A stretch of DNA of 8,890 bases, taken from assembly GCA_028277195.1 (NCBI GenBank), contig JANQGS010000272.1:1-8890 (forward strand). Direction: 5' to 3'. Origin of the DNA: Candidatus Gastranaerophilales bacterium. Lineage in GTDB: Bacteria; Cyanobacteriota; Vampirovibrionia; Gastranaerophilales; UBA9971. Shown piece by piece: positions 1 to 6,261 of this stretch. The notes beneath the pieces are model-generated. The model did not search any database and was not told where the DNA came from. It worked only from the letters and a program-made list of their open reading frames with translations. Every line of letters starts with the position of its first letter. The first letter of the stretch is position 1. The translations under genes and the position numbers were made by a program.

Positions 1-77
1 TCTCTACCAACCTATAAATATAAAAACATTTTGTAATGTTTGATTTTACGTTTAGCGGAAAGCGTTACAATAATTAA

Positions 78-105
78 CCTGAGTCTCTGTTTGCAACAGT
101 TCAGG
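78..105. other. Two-part stem-loop of unknown role
   Basis: CCTGA (78-82) pairs with TCAGG (101-105), and inside it CTGTT (87-91) pairs with AACAG (95-99) around a TGC loop. Four unpaired bases on the left face one on the right as an internal loop. No T-run follows on either strand, so it is not an ordinary terminator. It could be part of a structured RNA or of a repeat that includes the neighbouring hairpin. The pairing is seen directly; any function is unknown. Confidence 0.4.
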
Positions 106-154
106 CTATTATTCGCAAAAAATTTTATCAAAATTACCCACCCACCTGCTTCCT

Positions 155-229
155 TATTGGATTGGGCGGTTGCGAAAATGAGCCGCAAAGCAGTTCCTGC
201 TTCGCAAGCGCCGCCCAAATTTTTCAATA
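155..229. repeat. GC-rich inverted repeat, terminator-like or dispersed palindromic element
   Basis: An 8-bp perfect outer stem pairs 162-169 (TTGGGCGG) with 211-218 (CCGCCCAA). It may extend outward through TATTG (155-159) and CAATA (225-229). Inside are two competing stems: TTGCGAA (170-176) with TTCGCAA (201-207), and 185-193 with 197-205 (9 bp with one mismatch, TTC loop). On the plus strand five T residues (220-224) follow one base after the outer stem, so it could end transcription of a gene lying left of the window. The size, nested alternatives and GC-richness within AT-rich surroundings also fit a REP- or MITE-like dispersed element. Only a genome-wide search can separate these. Confidence 0.5.
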
Positions 230-294
230 TTGTGCTCTAAAAAAGCTGGAGTTGTCCTCACCCTAATCTTGCCTGGCATTTAACCGACCGAGGG

Positions 295-322
295 TTACAA
301 AATAATAATTAGCTGTTATTAA
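295..322 (+). promoter_or_regulatory. Possible promoter of the hydrolase-aminopeptidase-LCP operon
   Basis: A -35-like TTACAA (295-300) is followed after 16 bases by TATTAA (317-322), which has a TG one base upstream (314-315) like an extended -10. Transcription would begin near 329, only about 10 bases before the annotated ATG, giving an almost leaderless message. That agrees with the lack of a ribosome binding site at 339. The region is AT-rich, so chance matches are likely. Confidence 0.3.
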
Positions 323-338
323 ATGTTAATATATTAAA

Positions 339-1229
339 ATGAACAGGGATGTAAAAAATAAAATGCCTGAAATTCTTATACCCGTATTAAAGTATATATT
401 GCTTATAAGTGCGCTAATATATATTTCCGTCCCGCTTTTTATAACCAGCAGGCTCTATTACCCCTCAAGGGAATTATTTTCGGTTGATATTTCCTATGAG
501 GACATTTTTATCCCGGTGGAAGAAAACGTTAAAATAAACGCCTGGTACTCCCCCCCGCAAAAAAGGAATATTACGGTTTTATTCTGCCACGGTAACGGCG
601 GGAATTTGAGTTTTTATACCGAATTAATCAGGCTGCTCCAGCAAAAAGGTTATGGCGTTATGGCAATAGACTACCGGGGTTACGGAAAGAGCACCGGTAA
701 ACCTTATGAAAACGGCCTTTATAATGATTTACGTGCTGCCGTCAACTATTTAAAGGAAAACAAAAACACGCCCGAAGAAAAAATCGTGCTGTGGGGGCTC
801 TCGCTGGGCGGGGCGGTTGTCGCGCAAATAGCGTCTGAAACGCCATCTTTCAGTGGAGTTATCCTCCAGAGTACTTTCACAAGCATCAGGGATATGGCAA
901 ACTACGTTCTGCACAGGATTTACCTGGGCATAAAGTCTGATTATGACAATTATTTCAGCAACATGTTTATAGAGAATGCTATAATGCTAAACCAGGAGTA
1001 TAAAACAAAGGATAAGGTCAGCAGGATAAAATCGCGCCTCTTGCTGGCGCATGCAATCCCTGATAACATTGTCCCGTTTGAAATGACAGTGAAGCTCTCT
1101 GACTTAAACCCGAAAGCGGAGGTTTTTATCTCCCGGGAGGGAGGCCATAATGAACATAGCTGGTTTTACCCCAGGGCATTCGAGTTTCTGGGCTCGCTAA
1201 GTAATGAGGAAAAGGAGAACACCCGGTGA
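339..1229 (+). CDS. Membrane-anchored alpha/beta hydrolase (BEM46/YfhR/ABHD13-like)
   Basis: A 296-residue serine hydrolase with an N-terminal membrane anchor (about residues 12-36) followed by one alpha/beta hydrolase fold. HGNGGN (84-89) is the usual oxyanion-hole loop. DYRGYGKSTG (111-120) is typical of the BEM46/YfhR/ABHD13 group. GLSLGG (153-158) is the nucleophile elbow, with Ser155. Asp242 in PDNIVP and His270 in GGH complete a likely triad (His273 is nearby). The natural substrate cannot be told; relatives are esterases, thioesterases or lipases of unknown physiology. The catalytic domain should face the periplasm or cytoplasm depending on anchor orientation, which I cannot fix. ATG 339 has no ribosome binding site, and ATG 363 (residue 9) is an alternative, with AGGGA 13 bases upstream. 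It is the first gene of a tight operon, and its stop overlaps the next start by 4 bases. Confidence 0.9.
   Translation: MNRDVKNKMPEILIPVLKYILLISALIYISVPLFITSRLYYPSRELFSVDISYEDIFIPVEENVKINAWYSPPQKRNITVLFCHGNGGNLSFYTELIRLLQQKGYGVMAIDYRGYGKSTGKPYENGLYNDLRAAVNYLKENKNTPEEKIVLWGLSLGGAVVAQIASETPSFSGVILQSTFTSIRDMANYVLHRIYLGIKSDYDNYFSNMFIENAIMLNQEYKTKDKVSRIKSRLLLAHAIPDNIVPFEMTVKLSDLNPKAEVFISREGGHNEHSWFYPRAFEFLGSLSNEEKENTR
1212..1217 (+). promoter_or_regulatory. Ribosome binding site fixing the GTG start of the aminopeptidase
   Basis: AAGGAG lies 8 bases before GTG 1226, inside the end of the hydrolase gene. The next in-frame ATG of the aminopeptidase is some 80 codons further on and would cut into the conserved N-terminal domain. 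The GTG start, which overlaps the upstream TGA as GTGA, is therefore well supported and implies translational coupling. Confidence 0.8.
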
Positions 1230-2323
1230 ATATATGGAAAAAATACGCAAAAGTGCTTGTTGAATACTCAACAGGGGTTAAAAAAGACGACCTGGTAATT
1301 ATATCGTCGGATATACAGGCAAAACCGCTTATACTTGCGGTTTATGAGGAAGTTTTGCAAAAAGGGGCACACCCGATACTTAAGCTGGGCCTGGAAGGCC
1401 AGAAAGAAATCTATTTTAAAACCGCTACGGACGAACAGCTTGACTTTATAGACCCGTTTATACGGATGGAATACGACAGGGCAGATAAGTTCATCGCAAT
1501 AGGCGCGCCTTATAACCTGAAAAACCTGGCAAAAACACCGCCGGGAAAATTAGCGAAACGCTCAGCCGCAACCCGCCCCCTGAGCGAAAAAATGCTCTCA
1601 CGCGCGGCGGAAGGCTCGCTAAGCTGGGTAATATGCGATTTCCCGACAAACGCCCTGGCCCAGGAAGCTAAAATGTCAATATTTGACTATGAGGAATTCC
1701 TGCTAAACGCCTGTTACCTGCAACTTGACGACCCGGTCGAAAAATGGAAGGAAATCGGCAAAAACCAGGACAGCATCGTTGACAGGCTGAATGGCGTTAA
1801 AAAAATAAGGATAGTCGGTGAAAAAACAGGCCTGGCCCTCTCAACCGAAGGCAGGAAGTGGATAAATTGCTGCGGCAGCAATAATTTCCCCGACGGGGAG
1901 GTATTTACCTCGCCTGTTGAGGACTCGGCAGAAGGCGAGATATACTTTGACTTTCCCGCAATTTACAGGGGAAATGAGGCCCAGGGCATATACTTGAGGT
2001 TTGAAAAAGGCAAAGTGGTCCACGCCACAGCGGAAAAAGGTGAGGATTTCTTCCTGAAAATGATTGACCAGGATGAAGGAGCGCGTTATTTGGGTGAATT
2101 TGCGTTTGGTACAAACGATATGATACGGGAAGTGACCGGGAACATACTGTTTGACGAAAAAATCGGCGGGTCAATACACCTGGCGCTCGGTTCGTCGTAC
2201 CCGGAAACGGGCGGGAAAAACACCTCCGGCCTGCACTGGGACATTATAAAAAATATGAAAACCGGCTCAAAGGTCTATGCTGATGGGGAATTGATATACG
2301 AAAACGGCAAGTTTTTAATGTAA
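1226..2323 (+). CDS. M29-family metallo-aminopeptidase (AmpS/AmpT/PepS type)
   Basis: A 365-residue cytoplasmic peptidase that removes N-terminal residues using a two-metal site. The C-terminal half carries the expected M29 metal-binding pattern: Glu225 in PDGEVF, Glu291 in LGEFAFGTN, His318 in GGSIHLALG, Tyr325 in SYPETGG, and His337 with Asp339 in LHWD. All appear intact. The N-terminal half (about 1-200) is the family's usual alpha/beta domain. Length is slightly short for a family usually near 370-410 residues, but nothing looks missing. Translation begins at a GTG overlapping the hydrolase stop and ends 2 bases before the LCP gene, so the three genes are almost certainly one transcript. 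Its role is probably peptide turnover; a specific link to wall biosynthesis is only suggested by position. M29 enzymes have broad specificity, so substrate preference is not predictable. Confidence 0.93.
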   Translation: MNIWKKYAKVLVEYSTGVKKDDLVIISSDIQAKPLILAVYEEVLQKGAHPILKLGLEGQKEIYFKTATDEQLDFIDPFIRMEYDRADKFIAIGAPYNLKNLAKTPPGKLAKRSAATRPLSEKMLSRAAEGSLSWVICDFPTNALAQEAKMSIFDYEEFLLNACYLQLDDPVEKWKEIGKNQDSIVDRLNGVKKIRIVGEKTGLALSTEGRKWINCCGSNNFPDGEVFTSPVEDSAEGEIYFDFPAIYRGNEAQGIYLRFEKGKVVHATAEKGEDFFLKMIDQDEGARYLGEFAFGTNDMIREVTGNILFDEKIGGSIHLALGSSYPETGGKNTSGLHWDIIKNMKTGSKVYADGELIYENGKFLM

Positions 2324-2325
2324 GA

Positions 2326-3603
2326 ATGGATTTTAAAAGCGATAAACAGATAAATTTTATTAATAAAATGGCTGAAAGCCGGAAGGAGGGGAGCTTCCTT
2401 GCCTTCAAATGGACTCTAAGGGCCGTACTGATATGTATTTTGTTGCTTGGTACGGTTTATTACTTTGCGGAAGCCGAAAAAAACCCGCACATGATAAGCG
2501 TTAATGATGTTATAAAGCGCACAGGCATAAGGTCAACATTCATGACCCTGATGGGGGATAAAAACATCTTATTCCTGGGAGTGGACTCTAACGGCCCTTA
2601 TTCAAACTCCTTTTACGGCACGAGAAGCGATACCATACTGCTGGTCAATGTTCACAGGAACGGGAAATCCGTAAACGCAATATCCATACCCCGCGACAGC
2701 AAGGTTTACCTTGCGGGGGGAAAGGGGGTTGACAAGATAAACGCCGCACACGCCCTGGGCGGGCCTGAGCTTACCGTAAGGACAATTGAGGAAACTTTTG
2801 GCATACATATAAGCAATTATATTGTGATTAATTACGCGGGAGTAAGGGATTTTGTGGGGGAAATCGGCGGAGTTCCCATAAATGTTGAGAAAAAAATGTA
2901 TTACAGGGACAAAACCGCGGATTTAACGATAGACTTGGAGCCGGGCCACCAGGTGCTGTCCCCGCACAAAGCCGAAGGATACCTGAGGTTCAGGCATGAC
3001 GCAACAGGTGATATAGGGAGGATAAAAAGGCAGCAGAGGTTTTTAAAAGCCCTGGCAAAAAAGCTGGCAACCGCCGAGACCGTCCTGAAAGCGCCGCAGT
3101 TATACGATATATTGAGCAAAAATATCAGGACTGATATGAATCTTTTTGACCTTTCAAAATTGTCCAATATAATCAGAAACATTAAGCCCGAGGAGGTTAA
3201 AGTAGCCACCCTGCCCGGCAGGCCGTCAAAATACAGCCATATAAGCTACTGGATACTTGATGCCAGAAAAACCCAGAGCATAATTGACCGTCTCATATAC
3301 AGGACAGGTCCGGAATCAAGCAATGAAAACCTTACGGTGAGCCTGTTTTATTCTCCCCGGCTTGCCGGAAGGATTGAAAGCATAGTGGACAGGATTAATG
3401 CCCTGGGGTTTTCGGTTAAGTTCCGCACGCCCGAAAACAATGCCCACTCGGAAATAATAGCCCACACAAAGGAAGCGGCTTTTAACAAAATTGAGCCGTT
3501 AAGAAAGGAAATACCCGAGCTGCGGGATTCCCAGTACATTGTAGAGCCTGATGAAAACCTGTATCCATGCACTGATTTTACGATTATCCTGGCAGGGAAC
3601 TAA
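2326..3603 (+). CDS. LytR-CpsA-Psr (LCP) family glycopolymer transferase with LytR_C domain
   Basis: A 425-residue envelope enzyme. A cytoplasmic N-terminus is followed by one transmembrane helix (about 30-48) and the LCP catalytic domain (about 78-245). Conserved residues are present: Arg100 and Asp102 in TRSDTI, Arg123 and Asp124 in IPRDS, Lys137 in KINAAHALGG, and the RFRHDATGDIGR block with Arg221, Arg223, Asp225, Asp229 and Arg232, followed by KRQQRF. These bind the pyrophosphate-lipid substrate and metal in the family. A LytR_C domain occupies about 335-424. LCP proteins move polyprenyl-pyrophosphate-linked glycopolymers onto peptidoglycan or other acceptors outside the membrane. The start ATG lies 2 bases after the previous stop and has no ribosome binding site, so it probably depends on coupling; ATG 2368 (residue 15) is an alternative that keeps the membrane helix. 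The stop codon overlaps that of the convergent nrdJ gene. Confidence 0.95.
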   Translation: MDFKSDKQINFINKMAESRKEGSFLAFKWTLRAVLICILLLGTVYYFAEAEKNPHMISVNDVIKRTGIRSTFMTLMGDKNILFLGVDSNGPYSNSFYGTRSDTILLVNVHRNGKSVNAISIPRDSKVYLAGGKGVDKINAAHALGGPELTVRTIEETFGIHISNYIVINYAGVRDFVGEIGGVPINVEKKMYYRDKTADLTIDLEPGHQVLSPHKAEGYLRFRHDATGDIGRIKRQQRFLKALAKKLATAETVLKAPQLYDILSKNIRTDMNLFDLSKLSNIIRNIKPEEVKVATLPGRPSKYSHISYWILDARKTQSIIDRLIYRTGPESSNENLTVSLFYSPRLAGRIESIVDRINALGFSVKFRTPENNAHSEIIAHTKEAAFNKIEPLRKEIPELRDSQYIVEPDENLYPCTDFTIILAGN

Positions 3604-5951
3604 GAACACCTGGAAAAACCGCATCCCGGGCACATGGCGCACCCTTCCTTGAATTCAAGCATAACACCGCAATCAGGGCATTCGGGGCATAAGCCCAAAT
3701 CCAGCGTGCTTGTTCCGTTCACTTCGGTATTATTGCCGAGGTTTCGCTCAAGCACTTTTGCGATAGCGTCGGAACAGGATAAAATCACCCCACCCTTGCC
3801 AAAAGACGGGGCCGGGCATCTTATGCCCTTTAACTGCTCGATTATTGAGTCAGCATCAACACCTGCCCTTAAGGACAGTGAAATCATCCTGCCGGTTGCT
3901 TCAGCCTGGCTGGTAGCACAGCCGCCGGATTTCCCGATTCTGGCGAACACCTCGCAAAGCCCTTCCTCGTCACTGTTGATTGTAACGTACAGAGGGCCGC
4001 AGCCTGTCTGGATTTTATCCGTTATACCCCTGGTAAGCGAGGGCCTGTCCCTTGGGGTGAGGGTCTTTTTATCAATTTCTGTTTTAACCGGGGTTTGTTC
4101 TTCTTCCGGGGATTTTTCCTCTTTTTTGTCTGATTTCAACTGCATTGCCTGGTTAAACCGGCTGTTATTACGATATACCGTGATTCCCTTAAGGTCGGAT
4201 TCATATGCAAGCAGGTATGTTTTAGCTATATCGTCCCTCGTAGCGTGCTCTTCAAAGTTTACGGTCTTTGAAACCGCGTTATCAGTGTGCAATTGGAATG
4301 CCGCCTGCATTTTCACGTGCCACTCCGGCGATACATCGTGGGCTGTAACAAACACATGCCGGACATCCTCGGGGACTTCCCGCATGCCTTGAACCGTGCC
4401 GTGGTGCTCGGAAATTTTCCCCATTAATTCCTCTGAATAGAACTCTTTTTCTTTTGCAATGTATTCAAATATAGGATTTACCTCATATAGGGTAGTTCCA
4501 TCCATAATATTCCTTGTAAAAACAAGGGCAAACAAGGGCTCAATACCGCAGGAAGCCCCGGCTATCATACTTATAGTACCGGTAGGGGCTATACAGGTCG
4601 TTGTAGCGTTTCTTATGCCGTATTCCCGTATTTGCGCATCAAGGTATTTCCAGTCGTCATCGGATATTTTCCCGGCTGAGGCGTCCTTATATTTTTCATA
4701 CAGGAAATTCCCCCCGTCATAGATACTGCCCTTGAAATTCCGGAACTTGCCCCTTTGCTTTGCGAGTTCCACGGACTCAAATTTTGAGTGGTAGTCAATA
4801 AATTCAATAACCTGTGTTGCAAGGTTGATGCCTTCTTCCGAGTTGTACGGGACGTTCAGTATCATAAGCAAATCAGCCCAGCCCATAATTCCGAGGCCGA
4901 TTTTCCTGTTATTCTTTACCATATCGTTTATCTGGGGAAGCGGGTAATGGTTGACCTCGATTACATTGTCAAGGAAGTGTGCGGCAATCCTGGTAACCCT
5001 TTCAAGTTTTTCCCAGTCAACTTCCGGTGTGTTATTAACATATTTAACCATCCTGGCCAGGTTAACGGAGCCTAAATTGCAGGCCTCATAAGGCAATAGG
5101 GGGACTTCACCGCAGGGGTTGGTTGATTCTATGTCCCCGAGGGCCGGCGTGGGGTTATATTTATTTACATTATCGAGGAAAACAATGCCCGGTTCACCGT
5201 TTCTCCAGGCATGGTCAACTATCAGGTTAAACACCTCCCTGGCTTTTAATTTTTTCAATGATTCCCGGGAATTAGGGTGGGTTAAATCGTATTCCCCGTT
5301 ATTTTTCACGGCTTCCATAAATTCACCGGTAATACCCACGGAGATATTAAAGTTAGTGAGCTTGTTGCCCTCATATTTTGCGTTAATAAACTCGAGTATG
5401 TCAGGATGGTCGACCCTTAAAATAGCCATATTAGCGCCCCGGCGTGTGCCGCCTTGTTTTACGGCCTCTGTGGCGGCGTTAAATACCTCTATAAAAGATA
5501 CAGGGCCGGAGGACACACCCATTGTTGATTTTACAATGTCATTTTTCGGCCTTAACCTTGAAAAGGAAAACCCTGTGCCGCCGCCGCTTTTATGTATTAG
5601 CGCGGTATTCTTGATTGTTTCAAATATTTGCTCGAGGGAGTCCTCTACCGGGAGCACAAAACAGGCTGATAATTGCCCGAGCTCCCTGCCGGCGTTCATT
5701 AATGTCGGGCTGTTCGGCATAAAATACAGGTTTGCCATTATTTCATAGAATTCTTCAGTTGTTTTATCAATTTCAGCTTTATTTCTGTTGTAGGTTTTAT
5801 CGCCCCGGGCTATTGTACGGGCGACCCGGCGGAACATATCCTCGGGGGTTTCCGTCGGGTTTCCTTCTTTATCCCTTTTTAAATACCTTTTATTAAGCAC
5901 TGTTTTTGCGTTTTCAGAAAGTTTAACAGTTTCTGAAAGGTTTGAAGTCAT
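3600..5951 (-). CDS. nrdJ: Class II (adenosylcobalamin-dependent) ribonucleoside-diphosphate reductase
   Basis: A 783-residue enzyme making deoxyribonucleotides with a cobalamin-generated thiyl radical, independent of oxygen. NPCGE (278-282) holds the radical cysteine Cys280. Cys97 in SACFVLP and Cys291 in ACNLGS, 11 residues after the radical cysteine, are the expected redox pair. KSGGGTGFSFSRLRP (121-135) and APTGTISMIAG (455-465) are typical nucleotide/phosphate-binding blocks. No ATP-cone is present at the N-terminus, so classic dATP overall inhibition is not expected. A charged linker (about 605-640) leads to a TSCPD domain (about 641-740). A cysteine-rich tail follows (Cys755, 758, 761, 771, 774, 777, 782), a zinc-ribbon-like part plus terminal cysteines likely to re-reduce the active site. 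The family match and length are normal for dimeric B12-type reductases. GGGGAG (5960-5965) lies 8 bases before ATG 5951 and supports this start. The gene stands alone and converges on the LCP gene. Confidence 0.97.
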   Translation of the reverse strand: MTSNLSETVKLSENAKTVLNKRYLKRDKEGNPTETPEDMFRRVARTIARGDKTYNRNKAEIDKTTEEFYEIMANLYFMPNSPTLMNAGRELGQLSACFVLPVEDSLEQIFETIKNTALIHKSGGGTGFSFSRLRPKNDIVKSTMGVSSGPVSFIEVFNAATEAVKQGGTRRGANMAILRVDHPDILEFINAKYEGNKLTNFNISVGITGEFMEAVKNNGEYDLTHPNSRESLKKLKAREVFNLIVDHAWRNGEPGIVFLDNVNKYNPTPALGDIESTNPCGEVPLLPYEACNLGSVNLARMVKYVNNTPEVDWEKLERVTRIAAHFLDNVIEVNHYPLPQINDMVKNNRKIGLGIMGWADLLMILNVPYNSEEGINLATQVIEFIDYHSKFESVELAKQRGKFRNFKGSIYDGGNFLYEKYKDASAGKISDDDWKYLDAQIREYGIRNATTTCIAPTGTISMIAGASCGIEPLFALVFTRNIMDGTTLYEVNPIFEYIAKEKEFYSEELMGKISEHHGTVQGMREVPEDVRHVFVTAHDVSPEWHVKMQAAFQLHTDNAVSKTVNFEEHATRDDIAKTYLLAYESDLKGITVYRNNSRFNQAMQLKSDKKEEKSPEEEQTPVKTEIDKKTLTPRDRPSLTRGITDKIQTGCGPLYVTINSDEEGLCEVFARIGKSGGCATSQAEATGRMISLSLRAGVDADSIIEQLKGIRCPAPSFGKGGVILSCSDAIAKVLERNLGNNTEVNGTSTLDLGLCPECPDCGVMLEFKEGCAMCPGCGFSRCS

Positions 5952-5990
5952 GGTTTTGTCTCCCCTATGTTTTTATATTTTGGTATGAAT

Positions 5991-6019
5991 GTTATAACAC
6001 AAACCCGTGTATATGATAA
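5991..6019 (-). promoter_or_regulatory. Likely nrdJ promoter with extended -10 and small palindrome in the spacer
   Basis: On the minus strand TTATCA (6014-6019) is followed after exactly 17 bases by TATAAC (5991-5996), with TG one base upstream of the -10 (extended -10). The start site would be near 5984, leaving a leader of about 32 bases that contains the nrdJ ribosome binding site. The spacer holds ACAC-N6-GTGT (5997-6010), a possible operator where a repressor would compete with polymerase. It resembles an NrdR box, but the gap is 6 rather than 8 bases. Confidence 0.5.
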
Positions 6020-6040
6020 ATTTGTAACGCTTATATAATT

Positions 6041-6071
6041 AAAAAAAGCCCCATGACCAGACACATGAGGC
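6041..6071 (-). terminator. Intrinsic terminator upstream of nrdJ, same strand
   Basis: On the minus strand GCCTCATG (6071-6064) pairs over all 8 positions (one G-U) with CATGGGGC (6055-6048) across an 8-base loop, immediately followed by seven U residues (complement of the A run 6041-6047). This is a textbook intrinsic terminator and works only on the minus strand. No minus-strand gene ends just before it. It may shield nrdJ from read-through antisense to the glycosyltransferase gene, end a very short RNA, or act in attenuation. Confidence 0.8.
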
Positions 6072-6078
6072 AAGTCGT

Positions 6079-6110
6079 ATTATAGCATTGAATTTATTAC
6101 CTGCATTATA
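6079..6110 (-). promoter_or_regulatory. Two TATAAT boxes immediately upstream of the terminator
   Basis: On the minus strand TGCTATAAT (6087-6079) is a perfect extended -10. A second perfect TATAAT lies at 6110-6105, with TTGAAT 19 bases upstream of it as a poor -35. Initiation from the nearer box would fall around 6072, at the foot of the terminator hairpin, giving an RNA of roughly 30 bases. The AT-rich setting makes chance matches possible, but two perfect boxes are notable. Confidence 0.4.
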
Positions 6111-6261
6111 ACCAATTTTTCGAATTTTTATTCAAACATATTTTCGGTTTTTAATTATTTTAAAAATTTTACAATTCGTAATAAAGATGTTACTCTCATT
6201 TATGGTAAAAATATAATATATTACTATAACTTTTCCTTCTTATAAAAAACAGGATTAATTA

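Larger units (their letters stand above)
1..338. other. Structured non-coding region left of the hydrolase operon
   Basis: No credible gene is seen here. Open frames on both strands lack ribosome binding sites, start at TTG codons and do not resemble a known family. The stretch has three potential stem-loops: an AT-rich one at 24-41 (7 bp stem, 4-base loop), a two-part one at 78-105, and a GC-rich one at 162-218 listed separately. A short stem, TAACC with GGTTA, lies at 281-297. The rightmost 45 bases are very AT-rich and probably hold the operon promoter. What lies left of base 1 is unknown, so part of this may be the 3' untranslated end of an upstream gene. Confidence 0.5.
5952..6261. other. 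AT-rich divergent intergenic region between nrdJ and the glycosyltransferase
   Basis: Both flanking genes read outward from here. On the minus strand it contains the likely nrdJ promoter, an intrinsic terminator and two further TATAAT boxes, each listed separately. On the plus strand a TATAAT at 6212-6217 could serve the glycosyltransferase, but its upstream hexamer is poor (TTACTC at 6190-6195, spacer 16). I saw no open frame, no tRNA and no cobalamin-riboswitch B12 box (GCCACTG-like). Confidence 0.6.

Noticed and set aside
12..240. Overlapping small open frames on both strands (40-240 plus, 12-227 minus)
   Set aside because: Both need TTG starts, have no ribosome binding site, and run through the palindromic structure at 155-229. 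The translations do not look like a folded protein family.
250..300. tRNA or tRNA fragment
   Set aside because: No T-arm consensus (GGTTCGAATCC-like), no acceptor stem and no matching anticodon arm could be found.
3634..5748. Several long plus-strand open frames antisense to nrdJ
   Set aside because: They lie wholly inside a gene with an unambiguous family match and have no family signature of their own.
5997..6010. Standard NrdR box
   Set aside because: The arms ACAC and GTGT match, but the gap is 6 instead of 8 bases and only one copy is visible, so it is reported only as a possible operator.
5952..6261. Adenosylcobalamin riboswitch in front of nrdJ
   Set aside because: A B12-dependent enzyme might be expected to lack one anyway. 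I found no B12-box-like GCCACTG and no complex fold, only the simple terminator hairpin.
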